A DNA stretch of 64,000 bases from Oreocharis arfaki. Lineage: Eukaryota > Chordata > Aves > Passeriformes > Paramythiidae. The notes below the pieces were generated by a model. That model was given only the letters and a program-made list of their open reading frames with translations, did not search any database and was not told the origin of the DNA. Positions 46,201 to 61,200 of this stretch are shown piece after piece. The stretch is taken from NCBI GenBank assembly GCA_013398015.1, contig VZRR01012437.1, positions 301,222 to 365,221 of the forward strand, read 5' to 3'. Numbering within the stretch: position 1 is the first letter of the stretch; every line of letters starts with the position of its first letter. Both the position numbers and the translations under genes were made by a program.

Positions 46201-49200
46201 GTAATCTGCTTCTTTTATTCTAGAAAGTATAAGAATTTCTTCACCAGCAAGCAAATTAACAGATGGGCATCTAAAACCTGAGTATCAAATACAAAACATC
46301 CTTTTGCACATCCCTAAGGAAGACCATCTTTCATCCAAACCTGCTTTCACCTTCACCTGTGCAATTCCAGAGGTGCTGTATAAGTCCAAGTGGACAGTAA
46401 ATGGCTCAAGCACCTAAGCAACAGCACACCAGCATCTTAAAACCATACTAAATATACTTTTGTGCCTTGTCACAGCCCCAAAACTGCAACTGCAGAGCAC
46501 TATGAGTAAAAATCTCAAAACAGGCACATGAATAGTTCATTGAATTTATACTACACACAAGGCTCAGAACAATAGCAAGCAGAAGTGCTTGGGGGTTCAA
46601 ACCTTTGTGAAGGCGGTTTGTAGCAACATGGCAGTACCATGCAGTAATAAACTTTACTTTTTTTCCCTCACCAATTCCTGCATATCCTTAGTCTTGTGAA
46701 ATTCAAAGGACTACCTAGATGGAGAAAATTAATTCCTAAATCTGTATAACACTTTTATGCATGAATTTAATCTTTAAAGGAAATTAAGTTGCAGAAAAAA
46801 ACCTTTGTAAATATATGCAATCCTTAGAATTGCTCATAATTTTTTTTAATTATATGACTTTACACAGCACACTCCATCTGTGATTATCCAATACTGAGCC
46901 CTTTTCAACTACAACAAAACTGCTTATTCCTATTACAGATTTTACCTACACTCTGCTCACCTTATCACCCTTACAAGGATCTACTATACTCATGATGACC
47001 AAAAATATACCATTTAAACAGGATGGAATATGACAATTTCTAGATTTCACTAGAGAGCTAGAAAAGTATATATTAAACTGTACAGTCATATCTGTTTGAA
47101 ACGTAACTTCCTCCAGTTTACCTGGAAATTGCAATGGACACTCTGACTGCAGAGCGAAATCGTGTAAAACCCTTTGAATGATGTGTGATGATTTCGAGGT
47201 CTGTGTAGGAAGGCTGTCCCCCCATCCGTGCTATGAGGGCCAGCGTGGCTTCTTCACACTCCTGGAATCCTCCCAGTAACAGCAGCAAGTATTTTTTCTG
47301 ATATATGAGAGCTTTCCGAAAGCTCTCTGCTCGTAGGTATTTGCCATAAATTCTCTGCAACAAGAGAAAAAGACAAAATGCCCCATAAGCTCCAAGAATC
47401 ACTACAGCTCCAAGACTTTTGACATCGTTACTTCTATAGCATTTCTGTGATTATTCATTTCTCACTGTCATGGAGAAGACTGGGCTGCTGCTCACTCTTG
47501 TTGAATGCAGCTTCTTATATTGACCAAAACATCAAGAAATGGAGCACACATAAAAGGACAACATAGAAGCTTACATGCCATTGTTGGAGAGAAAAAATAA
47601 TTGTCAGGTATCTGAGGATGAAAATTTTAAAACTGAATTAATATCTGTTTACTCTGAATAAAGCAGAGTGAATACAATGAAAAATACGCCCAAACCAAAA
47701 TTTAAAAAGCAGCTGTAGTTAGTAAGTGGGAAAAAAAAAATCTTCCTACCCTTAAAACAGCGTTTTCAGTATCTGATCCCAGTTCTCTGAGGAAAGCCTC
47801 ACTCCTGAGCTCTGCTCTCAGCTTGGAAAGTTCTGCATCGGCTTGTTTCAAAGATTTCTGCAGCGACAGCCTTTCTCTGTTCCACATTTCCTTCTCAGAG
47901 GCAACAAAAGTATCAATATTAACTCCAACATCTGTTGACTGCCTAGAAGACTGAAGACAAAGGAAACTGAATTTGAATGACATAATTTGGAAAAGCTTAA
48001 GCTGTGTTATCCTAGTCATCGGTTTGGTGGAGATCTCACAAAATTAATGAGAAAAACTACCCATTGGTTGGATCTGAGGCCACCCTTGCGCTCTGACACC
48101 TCAAAAGCAGTGACTTTAGGAGCCTGATCAATGTCCCAGAAAAATACAGCTTCTCAAAAAATATTCCCTTCAAGTGGATCACAGTAGCTTCATGATCTTG
48201 AAGCTATTTGCTGCTTATCATGGTGATGAGATACAGATAAAAAAGAAAGGCACAAGGGATTTAAAAGAAAACAGTAGTTAACAAAAAGAAGCTGGGTAAA
48301 ATCACTAAGTTTTACACTCAACAGAGTGAGTTGAGACATACTGACCACCGAACAAGAATAACTCACACTCTGTAAAGGGAAGCCAAGAAAAACTGACAGC
48401 TTGATCACTTTCAACTGGATGACTAGGATGAGTTATGCTTTTATGTCACTATACATAACTCATGACATCAGCACCAACAAAGACATACATAGTCTGCAGA
48501 AGGTTGTCTGTGCTGGTGTCTTCTCAGCTCTTCCTCTAGTTTCATAACAGCATTCCTCAAATTATTCTTCTCTTCACTCAGTCTGCTGACAAAGCCCGTC
48601 AGCTCAGCATTTTGCCTCAGCAGCCTCTCAGTCAGTGAGCTGGATGGAGTCCCTGGTGGCAGCACCAGCTTCAGCTACGAGGAAGGAAGAAAACCAAACT
48701 CAACTTTTATTAGATCCAAGCTGCCAATTTGAAAATAACTGGCTTAGAGTGAAAAACTTTTATGGATAATGACAATAGCTTTGTATCAACTTGTTTATAA
48801 AAAACTTCAGTGTACATGTAAATTACAGATTAATGTGACTTTCTTGTCTATAGTTATCCTGTACATTACAACAGAGTATTTTCATACAAGCTCAATTGTA
48901 TCAGCTATAACAATTTGCAAAGTTTTCGACTATGTTTATGTTTATCTAACTTAGAGGAAAAGAAAAGCCTCAAGGCTTTTTTCAAGTTACATTGAAAACA
49001 CTTCCTTAAAATACAGGTAAGGATAAAATCAAGCTCACTTAAAAATCAAATATTAATGAATTCTTTGCAACAGATTACCTCACTTCATTTTTTATACAGG
49101 TGCATATTACTCAATCTTCAGTGGCCTTTCCTTTGGTAAATACAGAGCAGTTTAACCAAATGTGTTGTGTCAACACAATACAGTAAATACTAAATATTGA

Positions 49201-52200
49201 TTTTAATATCAGGAAGTACTGAGAAAAGTTTCCTCAGTTACAGGATTACTGCTGAAAGGAAAATATCTTTTCTTAAAGAAGAAGCCAAGAGACACAGAAA
49301 TTTAAAATGAAACTGGAAAAGTTTTAATTTGAAAGTTGAAAAATCACTTCTAAAGTATTAAAAATGGAAAAAAAATGAAAGAGGTTTTTACCCCTTTACT
49401 TTACCAACTTCAATCAGAACACTCACTGGAATTTTCCTTCATAAAGACCTGAATAAGTACAGGCTTACAAACTCCTTACTGGTTTCTGCCCACCTATCAT
49501 CATCCAAACTCTCCCATCAAAGTTACAGCATTGACTCTCACCTCTTCCAGACCGGACAATCCAGGCAGTATTTTCAGTTCTGAAATAACTTCTTCAATGG
49601 CATTTTGTACTGCAATGAAGTCTTGATCATCTGCTGTTTCAAACTGCAATCTGAAACAAAAGGGACAGTTTCAAAAGCAGATCAACTCTGACACCATGAG
49701 CCAGACTAACAGGACTTTCCTTGGATTCCTACGCACTGGATCTACAGCAAGTCACTTCAGCACCGTTACTGGAGACAGGGCAACATTTTCAAGACTGCTC
49801 AGTGACTCTAAACAAAATTGGCTTGATTAAAAAAAAACTTTATAAAACAGTTTCTCATTTGTTGACAGGGATGTTCTACATGTACCACATTTAAAATAGT
49901 GGTTCTGCTTCCTACAAATCTGTTGAATCTGTGTGATCAAAATCTTAGGGTATATCCTAGATACACCCCATCCTGCTTTGTCCAAATGTTTCAGAAGGAA
50001 TGTTTAATATTAAATGACTATCACAGCAAAATAAAATCAGGTTCAAACCACCCATGATATTTTTTAATCTTATGGAGATAATAACCCCCCAAAAATAAGA
50101 ATCAAGATCAGTTCCACTTGAACATCATTTTTTTCCCTCAGGGCGACAAATCAAAACAATAACCCCTATATTGATCCCCTTATACCTGATGAATTGTTTA
50201 ATTACTATTTTAAATTCATCTATCTACACCATACCCAGATAATCTTATCACTTTTCAGAGAAAAAAAAGACAATTTTGCTGTGCCTTAAAAGGACCCCCG
50301 TTAAAACATATAGGATTTACAGCAGCACTTGATACTCTGTGATCCTGTCTTCCATCAGTATATCTCAAGTAACAGCATACACTATAAAACTAGGACAACC
50401 CCAAACTCAATTAAATCCTGCAGTCTGTGAATTATGATTCAAACCCAATACATTAGCTTGCTGGTTGCTATTAACAAAACCAAATAGCTGAAGACTGGTC
50501 TAACCTGCTAGCAGCTTTCCAAGCCAACTGCTTCAGCTTTGGAGATGCATTTTGCAGCTTTTGTCTGACTTTTTCCAGAATTTCAGTAGCAGCAGAGAGA
50601 TCTCCTGACAGTGTGCGGTAAGTCAACTCATGGGTCTCAGCTCCTTCCATTTTTTGCTGAAGAACCCAATTTCTTGTTCTGTCATTAGGTGTATCCCAGG
50701 TAGTCTGGAAAGAAATACGTATTTTATATATATATATAGATAGATACAGAATGCATATGATCTAATGCTGTAAAATGAAAACATATGACTCTGAAACACT
50801 CAGAAACTGAAGAACAAATAATTCTGACAGAGAAAGAAGTTTAGTGTGACTACAGCACTGCTGTAGCGTAGCACTAAACTATCATTCATGAAAGGTCTAG
50901 TGTCTTTCTTGACTAAGATCTAGCAATCATGCATCTACAGTGTGAATCCAGTCAAAAAACTCAGTCAGGAGGAAGTCACCAAGCCTTTCTGTTTCTGTCA
51001 TCAGCAGCTCCTTTACCAGTTGTGCATGGAATTCGAGCAACCGGACCTATGTGTTTTGGTAACCAATTCACAGTCAGAAGAACAGGGGCTGAAAGAGACC
51101 ACCACGGTCACGGAGGTCAGTCCACAGTCACAGGCAACCACACCACTGATGCTACCACAAGCAACACAACGCACTGAAGAGGTGCTCCTCAGTAACAACC
51201 TCCCAACACTGCCACGGAAGAACTGCTATCACTCACAAAGAAACCTGAGCCCATGGCTCTGCCTTTGGCTGTTTGCCCTACAGTGTAGTACCAAAGAAAA
51301 AAGTCAGTGTGTTACATATGCCACAGGAAACAGAAGGAGATCCATTATTTGAAATTCCAGGCAGATCCCGGAAAGGAGATCAGACTATCTGCTGATGAGG
51401 AGGGGAAAAAACCCCAACAGCTGCTGCTAACCTGACCCAAGGAAAGACTCTTTGCTGACCACAGCGCTGGCAGTTCCCTCTGTGCAGAAGAACAAGGTGC
51501 ACAAACTGAGCGCAGCAGGAAGGCTGCTGCTGTCAGTTATCAGTACACCCAACATCCTGCCTCTAGCTGTGGGTAGTTTCCAACGCTTCAGAAGATAAAA
51601 GTAGCCAAATTAGACGAAAAGAAAAATTTCCTTCCTGGCTCCACATATGGATAACTGGTAAAAAGAATGATGTCAGGATGGGCAAAAACACGGTCAGCAA
51701 AGAGGCGAGCAAGTCTCCTGCCAATCCTCTCCGCGACTATCCACAAATCACTCACCCAGCAACACTTACCCTTTACAGGCAAGTTTTTTAAAAAGTTCTA
51801 AATTAATTAGAAAATAATTTTAAAACTTTCCTGACCTTTTATGAGAGTGAAAAACTTAGAGGAAACAGTTACCACTTTCATTCATCTAAAAATTAGGATA
51901 ATTCTTAAATTGATTTTTTACCTTCATTTCTTTCTTCTGTTTTGTTTGCTAACATATACACATTCATGCATATGCTTGTTTGATTGCTTACTCATTTATT
52001 TACTGAAGCTGTTGGAAGATCATTTACAATGTTTCAAAGACCCCTTGCAGTTTATGAATTAAAGATTAAGGGCAGTGACCTGGGACATTCCTGAGCAGGA
52101 ACAGCTCATTCCTGCAACTGGTTGCAAGGAATGATGATCTCCTCAGACACAAAGTGTATGCATACATCCAGATGCATTTCTCCTGCTCATGCTCCTCCTT

Positions 52201-55200
52201 ATACACTTCTGCAACTTCACTTTCAGGAGGAAGCAGGTGAATAGCTTTAGGCAGCAAACTGGAAGCCTTTCCCTTTTCCATCCTCTGCCTTCCCTTTCCC
52301 ATTCTCTGGAGCCCATGGTCTGTAATCTGCAGGCTATTGTATAGATTGAGTCAAGGCACAGTGACACACAGTTGAGCAAAAGAATTAAAGCTAAATTGTA
52401 TATTTCAATATTACACATTACTTTCAGTCCTACTGTACCTCATTTGGGTTGTGGCTTGGTGTCCTTTCAGCTTCCTTTCTTCCTTCATTCTCCTGCTCTT
52501 TTTTCTGTAGATCTTGGATTATTTCCTGCAACTTCTTTGTTTCATTCCCTAATTTATGAACTTCTTGCTTCTTTACTCCAAGTTGCCACTGAAGGTCTTC
52601 TACTTTGGACTCCAGTTCATGGAGTTTTTTCTGTACTATTATGTTAGCATCTTGTTCTGCCTGTAATGCTTGCCTCTGGATCTGCCTTTCTTTTTCCATT
52701 TGCTGTCTCACTTGCACAGATTCCAGTTTATACTTCTCCATCTCACTTACTAACTCCACTATACGGTCATGCTTTTCATCCATTTGCTTCTGTAGCTCTT
52801 TAAGCAATTCCTCAGATGGATTAGGTGTTCCAGCTTGCCCCTTATCTTCAGCACTTTGAAGCTGAGCACATAGCTCTTTTTCCCTTTCTAGGGCACTGCT
52901 TATTTCAAGAGCTCGAACCTTCTCTGATTCAAGAAGCACCTGCAACTCAGAATTACGGCCTCGTTCACGTGACAGCTGGGCAGCACTGAGTGCTTCTTGG
53001 GATTCAATTTTCTGTTGCAGATCAGTTGACAGTTGTTTCTCTTGCTCCAGAAGTTTAGTTAACTCTAAGTTCCTTTGTTTTTGATCTTCAAGAGAAAATT
53101 TTAAATCCTTCCAAAAGAAAACAGAAGAATTGAATAAAGCCATTCGTGCATACTTTCCATTATCTTCTGCAAATTGCAAATATGCTACCTCTACACATGT
53201 TGCTTTTAACAGGTTTTGCTATTCACAATTAATGTGACAATACTCTGAATGCTGCAGTTACATCTGATACTAAAATACATTACAGGTGTCTTTATTCTAA
53301 AATCTGATTACTTCATAGAACAATCTTTGTAACACATACTTTATAATGAGATACAAGCAGCTGTAGTTCTGAAGACAGCCAGCTGCTTTTACTTTCTAAA
53401 ACTGTGAAAATGATTTTTCAACACTGGATTTCAAGATGTGAATAAATCTATGCTGTTGAAGTTACCGCTTTTTCGTCTTTTGTCTTGTACCAGGATACCT
53501 GCTCTCCCCTTCACTATAGCAAATACTGCATAGGTACCAAGGAAGATACTAATGAAGCATTTACTTCTAAAGTAAACTCCCTAGTTTGACTTTCATAAGG
53601 TGAAACTGCTGACTTTTTAAATGCTGACAAACAATATGTCTCCTTAAATCATATTCTTAAGTACTATATTTTACGAGTTAGGCTGTGGTGGGGGCTCGGC
53701 ATAGCCATATTAGCAGGGACCTGTCCCCTTGAATAATTGAGGGCTATTACAGAATCTTTTAATCCTGAGCCTGAAAAGCACAGTAAAATTCCTATTGATT
53801 TAAATGGGATGTGCATCAGGCCGTTTTCTTACTTTGCCACACAGCTTCTATACATTTTTCTTCAGCTCTAGATGATATAATACTACAGTTGAAGGCAGAA
53901 CATGAAGCATGCACTGGACAAAAATGTAAGCTGAGACGAAATGTTAACCAAAAGAATATCTTTATGCTCTTTGGTATTCCAGGCCACTTGGGATTACGGA
54001 ATACCTCAAGTTCTTCTCTTCCTCTTTCTTCACTGCGTTCCATTTTAGCTTTTTCCTTTTCCAAAGCCCACTGTAGCTCTCTTGATTTTTTCTGCTCGTT
54101 GGCCATTGTATCCTTGAGAATATCTAGCTCAGCTGCTTTCTCTTTAACTTCAGTCCTAAAAAAGAAATGGACAATTTTTACATTAGGCAATGGCTCTAAT
54201 CCTACCATGATAAGGTCAGCTACTTGGTTTTTATGCCATCCTGTGCACTGAAAACACTGCTAGTCTAGTAGAGTAACAGTGAAAAGCCTATTTAAAAAGA
54301 CAAGAATAACTCAAAACCAAAAGAGTTGCGTAACTCAAGAACGACAGAAAGTGTGTTCATCCTGCTAACTTTGTAGCTGCCACTTGTTGGGACTCAGAGG
54401 CAGTTAGTGTTCAACCTAATCCAGCCACTGGTCAAAATCTTTAAGAATGCCATGGAAGTGCATCTTGCTGCCATGTTTCTCAAGGGAAAAAAATAAATTG
54501 GGGGGAAAAAAAAAATCTATGACCTGAATTTTCATTCTGTGCAAATCAATTTTGTATCTGTTTGCAAAAGAAACTTGCTCCTGATGGTCTGTAAAGGGTA
54601 TAAAGTAACCTGTAAAGTAATGCCAATTTAAACCCCAGCTTAATTTGTTATCTCTGAGCTGAACATTAAGATGCTGTTCATGGATGCATCCCTCTGGTTC
54701 AGGCATAAATAATAATGGCTTTCTTAAGTGCCAAATCTGTGGCCTCTGCTATAATCCATGTCAAAGCAACATTTAAGAGTACGTCATATGGAAGTACTTG
54801 CAAAGTCATCTTAAGTTTGCAATTTTTTTTCCATGTTCAGTTTTAAAAACCTTTAACAAATACAGTCTACTTATTAGCTTGTATACAGTAGTCGAATGTG
54901 GCAAAGTTTAAAAAGGAACTTGATAATTAATAAAGCATTAAATCAAATTATGAATTGAAATACATTTTTTATCAAATGCAACAAGTCTATTTTTGTCAGG
55001 TAGGTTTTACAGAAATACTGAGAAGCACTTATACTACATTAAATCAATGCCCTTAATAAAATCAGTATTATGATTTCAGATTAGGATAGATAATCTTCAC
55101 AGTCAACACAGAAAGCTTGGCACTGAAAGCCACACCTGATGGCTTCTAGGTCCTTGAAGTGCTTGTGCTGTGCTTTAAGGGTTGCTTCAAGCTCCAGTTT

Positions 55201-58200
55201 GGCTTGTGCAAGTTCATTCTTCAGCTCTGTGCCCACCATTCTCTCTGAATTCAGCTGCTCCTGAAGCTCAGCTGCTCTGTCCTTCATACTCCGGAGCTCC
55301 ACTTGCATCTCCAGTATTTGCAACTGCTTCTGCTGCATATTATACTCCAGCATTTCTAATGAGAGCACCATTAATAAAGAAATTACTTCATAAAAAACCA
55401 TTGTGTGTTGGGGTAAAGCTTCTCTAGCCAGTGCATGACCACAAAGCTATTATTAAGAGTGATATTTTAAAATAATATATTCTTTCATTAGTGGAATAAA
55501 AGCAAAACCATGGATTTTATACTTGAATACCTTTCATACTTTCAAGAAATCACTTAAACTCCTGATTTTCTTAAAGGCTATAAAACGTGTGCAACTATAC
55601 CAACATGCATCATTTGCATAATGATTAACATAACTGAAGTTAGACACATTACATATGTATACTTGTGACCTAATATTTGTAACTATATACTGACAGTGAG
55701 CTTTACTTAATTTTAAAGTATACCTGTTCTCTGAACTTTTTGCTCTTCATTCTAATTGCTTCTTAGTTTCTGCATTATGACTGACTATCCAACTTAGATA
55801 ATTTCAAAGCTGCTGAACCTAAACAGTGAAGCATATACATGGAAAATAGCCTCAAAATTCACACTCGATTTTTATAGCAATTGAACATTGTATCACTTTC
55901 AGTTTGATACAAGTCATAAGAACACAGATTATACCTTAATTTTTGCAAAAGTAGTCAAATAAGATTGAAGAAGATGAAAAGTATGCATGTTCAGAACACG
56001 CATATCAAAATCAGAAAGCAAAGAAAGTCACCATTTTTGTCACTTACAACGTTATGAGCACTGCCTTGAAAGCATTTGGAAACAGACATATATTACCACA
56101 GAAGTCACCTTGGCTTTTTGAATCAATCTCTTGTTCTTTCTTTGGGTTACTTTTCTTACTGTTCATCTGAGCATGTAATACTTGAATCTCCATCAGCAAA
56201 CTTCTTCTGTCTGCATTCTGAAGACAGTCCATTGCTGCTCTCTGGTCAGTAGCCTATTAACATTAGAAACATTTAATATTAAAACTACAGATTTTATGAG
56301 AATACCTATGGTGTTGATATCACATATATTTATATATTTGTAGTGCATATATATTTAAAACATTTTCAGTGAAGTCAGTATTATATTTGGAAGAACTGCT
56401 TGTTATTTTTTTATTTCTCTACTAGGCATCAGAATTATAGAATGAAGAGAGCTATCACTTTTCTGGTAAATTGCAGTTTTTCTCACTAATCCCTCCATGC
56501 TCCAGAGGAGAAAACTGACCTCTCTCTGTCCCATACCAGCCTTATCACTTTCTCTTCTGGCAACTTATTTTATATAAACAAGCTACATTTTCTCTTAGAC
56601 AGTGTTAACATAATTCTAATTAACTTAATGAAATCAAACTCAGGACAACTGTGTTTAATTCAAATTGATCTCTGAAGGCTGTATATATTCTATAACTTTT
56701 TCACCCAAAAGTTTCTTCTCCATGCCACATCATTTTTCTTTTTAAAGACACCGCTTCTTTCTGCAAGTCTGACTTTTTCATCCTTAGACTGTCAAAACTA
56801 CTATTAATACATATATTTTAATGGATTTACACATTTTAAATTACAGTCTAATGTAGACAAACACTTTGACTACAGTACGGTTTATATTACCTGCTCTTGT
56901 AGTCTGTGCTCTAACTGATTCATCAACATCACTGCATCTCTTGTGCCTGTTTGTGCAAGTTCAGTTTGAAATGCAGCAAGAAGAACATTTTGTTCCCTCA
57001 CAAAAAGCTGCTGAATGGCCTGCAGAAGTTCTCCTCGCCAGTCTGAGACACCTTCGGGAGATTCAGTACTTGCATAAATCTGTAGCGGTATAAAAACAAT
57101 TTAAAGTGCCAAACTGAAAGATGACATCATTATAACTCCATGTAAAGTGTGTGTTTTCAGTGGACTATTTAGCTTTTCTTAATAATTTTGTAAATTTCAT
57201 CCATCCAAATGGATGCATTTACTGTACACATTATGAATTTTTCAGCATTCACAAATGCTAAACTTCTAGCTTTGTTTTAGATGGAGGCAATTTAGCTTTT
57301 TGTAACTGAAAACTTAGCCCTGTGTAGTCACTACTTATGTTACTATATCACACTACTCTTTAAATTTTCAGTATATTGCAAGTCTCCTCCTAGGCTCTCA
57401 CAGAGCTATGTTGGACTTGATGATCTCAAAGGTCTTTTCCAACCTAGTTCATTCTGTGATTCTGCGATATTATGTATGAAAATGACTTAATTTATAGGAC
57501 ATGAAGTTCATCTGCCCACTTTGCATGCTAAAGGAAAAGCTGAAGTAATAGAAACTACCTACATAGATCCAAGAGTCTAACTGGGGTAATTTAACAAGCA
57601 AAAGTTTTAAGAGATTAACTGATTAATAATTCAACTGATTAATATGCCAATAAATAACAGCATTCAAAAAATCTACTTAAACCGCTACTGGAACATGCTT
57701 TCAAAATACAGTTCTTCTTAAAAGGTGGATCTGTACAATCAAAAGCTATCAATGCACAGAGGAACAAATACCAGCTGTAATTTAAGAGAGACTACTACCA
57801 TAAAGTGCAATATGCAGTTTCATGGCGCATTTTTAAATATGTTGCCTTGCAACAGAATATTTAAGCATTTAAAACCGAACAGTGAATGTGTCTTAGAAGG
57901 TTATAATAAATTATTTTTTATTCAGATAGAATCTTACAATATGACTTTTACCTCAGCTTCTCTATGAACTTGCATTTTTGCAATTAGGTCCTTCAAAGAT
58001 GAGATGGTGCTTAGGAAAGCTTTTCTTTCTTCTAGCCAAGATTCTGGCTCTTGCTCATGAGGTGACAGATCTCTTTCACCATATGGAAATTCAGTGAGAG
58101 ACAGCACCTGTATGCCTTCATGATGGACTGCTCTCAGCAAACCCTATGATAAACAGAAAAAGAAATCAGTAATGCCAGTAATAACAAGATATAATAATAG

Positions 58201-61200
58201 CAACAACAATAATTGCAATCTTATTTCATATGTATTGGAAAACTGGTACTTCTAATTTGATCAGCATAAGGAAAGCACGCTTCCTCATATCAAGGACAGA
58301 AGTGTCACTCAGTCCTTTATATCTGTCAGACAGAAACTTATCAAATAGCTGTATTTTTCCTCAGTTTCAAATAAAATTTTCCAGCATACATCTGTCAAAT
58401 CAATTTTTTATTTTTAAAATAGCTACTAATGGAAACTGACATTTTAAAAACAAAGTCCCGAGAAGCTTCCAGGTGAGCTTTGCCATTCACTTTTTGAAAT
58501 TACTATGAAGCCGGGGCTTTGTCACAAAATACTTTTTTTAAAATGTAATTAAAGCATGATACTCTTACTGTTTATGATAAAAACATTTGCTTTCATAACA
58601 TAGCTATAAAAACAGAATCTATAAAATTGTGTATATATGATCATGACATTATTGTTAATACAACAAAATTTCAATAAATTATAACAGTAGTTTTATTTCT
58701 CATAATCATAACTGAGAACGAGCCTACAGATATAAAATTCATATTTAACCTAATTTAAAATTCAAAAATGCACATCATTGTTCAGAAGTATTTTAAAATG
58801 TATTAAAATAGTTAACACTAAAACATATCTAAATGGCTCTGTTATCAATGATCAAACAGAAGCTAATCTCAACTTTCAGTAGTATCACTCTTGTTCCATT
58901 AAAAAAAGATTGAGTCTATTTTACCTTAATTTTTTTTGGAAGTAAATCTGTTGAAGTTTCACCTTCATCTATTCCTTCAGCTATCGTGTCGGATCCCTGG
59001 GTCTGAGCAAGATACATTCCTTGACTCCAGTCTGAACCGGAGTCTAAAATAAAAGGAGAGAAAAACATGAAAGCTGGATTACTGTGAGGCTTTGAAGAAC
59101 AGGCATCAAAAAAGTATTTTTTATCTGTTGTTTTAACAGGTAGTTGCATGTCACTAAGGGTTCATTCTAAGCCTGGAGACTACCTGTTTTATAGTTTTTC
59201 AGTTTCAAAGAAGTAACAGCAAAACAAAACTAAAAAATAAGACCACAACCAAACTTAAAAATCCTAGTTTTACAAGAGAAACAACTACTTGCATAAACAC
59301 TTCTGCCAAATGACTCACTCTTTAAAATGCTTACCCTTGCCTATGAAAAGGATCACTCTAATAATTTTTATTGCGCTTGGAGAAATCAATTACCTGTCAT
59401 CATCTCCCACTGCTAGGGAGCTGTAGCTTTAAATACTATCAGGAGATGATGAAACTCCACTGAAAAGATAATGCAATAGCTAAGAAGGATATAGAAACTC
59501 CAACGGGAAGAAGAAAAATTAGCATCTGATGCCCAAACTAAAACCCATCTCTGCTCCAGACATTTTCCTTCTGTACCAAATTAATACACATGGCATGCCC
59601 AGAACCTTTTGTTAGTGCAACAGGCTTCTGCTTCAATCTGAGCAGTAGCTGTTTTAATTTCTTAGGATACCAACTCTTTAACGGTAAACTTAATATTGAA
59701 AAAGCAGATTTAATTTGTAATGCTCTTTGAAATCTGTAAAAACAAATTTCTTACCACTAGAACCTCCATCTCTAGCGTGACATGGTGGAGAACGTGCCAA
59801 TGCAGAAACTGGGATTCTCTGTATTTAGAAAAGAAAACAACCAAATTTTTTAACACCCCTCTCCCACTCTCAATAAGGGAGTGACTTTTAAGGAGCAGGA
59901 AACAATGTGAACCTCTTTGTTCCATTTCCCCGCAATCAAAGTAATAAAACTGAATATGAGAGAGATGGCATTCCACAAGGTGACCTACACTTGTCCCCAT
60001 TTCACAGAACAGGACAGGTGCAAGGCAGAAGCACAAGGAAGCACTTGATAGTTGAGCAAACCTGCAAACTTTCATGCTGAGAAAGGGGTTCACAACCTCT
60101 ACCAGGACCATGGAAACATTAGAACCCTTAAAAGTTTTTTACTGAGCATGTGGTGGTTCCTACTTAACAGATTTTAAATAGGAATTTCTGTAGCAAGAGC
60201 AAAAGCTTGAACCGAAGTATTTCAGTAATTATAAAATTAGATACATACTTCTTTGGCTTGTAAACTTTCTATGACTTCCTTTAAAGTATTACATTCTTCA
60301 GTCAATACTTGGACTGCAACAAACTTCTCTCTCTTTAATGCTTCAGATTCAGAGATATGCCTCGTCTCCATGTCCATGATTTCAGCAGCGTGGAGTTCCT
60401 GCATTTGGTCAATTTTTTCAGTAAATTCTCTTACAATCTCTGCAATCTCTTCTGAAGAACATCCATTTTGCAAATCAATTTGGATTTCTGCATTTTTAAC
60501 CAGGACTGGTGAGACTTCCACAGTCTTGTCTGTTTGCAGTGAGGAGCTGTTTCCAGTTGGAGTAGACTCACTGGCTGGCAAATCACACGATATTTCTGCA
60601 TCCTTCTTGCTTTCAGTTTTCACAATTGCTTTGTCCTTTCTCAGGTAACTTGCAAGCCTCTCTTCTGCTTGAACCAGGTTCTCTTTGACTTTGCACAGGT
60701 CTTCCTGAAGATGTATCAGACTTGCCTCTTTTACCTGAAAATATGGAGAATCTGAAGGGCAATCTGAATCTTGAAGTGCAATCCTTCCAAATAGTTAAAA
60801 TAGCTAAAATCCAAGCAACCCTCTAAACCATCACAGCTCAGTTTAGTCCTATTTTAAAGCAGTTAAGACACATGGTAGCAAATACTATCTCCCAAGAAAT
60901 ACAGCTCTAGATCCACTGTTGCACTGCAGTAAAACTAAGTACTTTGGCAATGAGTGAATATTTGATCTACAGCATCAGCTCTGTTCCACTCACAGCAGGC
61001 ACTGAGTGGCTGGTTTTCTTGGTGGCATTCTCAGCAAATGATTAAAAAACCCCAAACTATAGCATGCATAGTTGAACAGTAACTCCTGTATAATTATTTG
61101 ATTTAAATACAATAAGGAACACTCTGTTTCTTACTGCTAGTTCTTGCTGAAGCTTTTCTGCCTTTTCTCTGTAACTGCTCAGTTCTTCCTTAGCAGCAGC

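Noticed and set aside
53811..54251. 146-codon plus-strand frame
   Set aside because: It is the antisense shadow of the AKAP9 exon 54155-54005 plus flanking intron.
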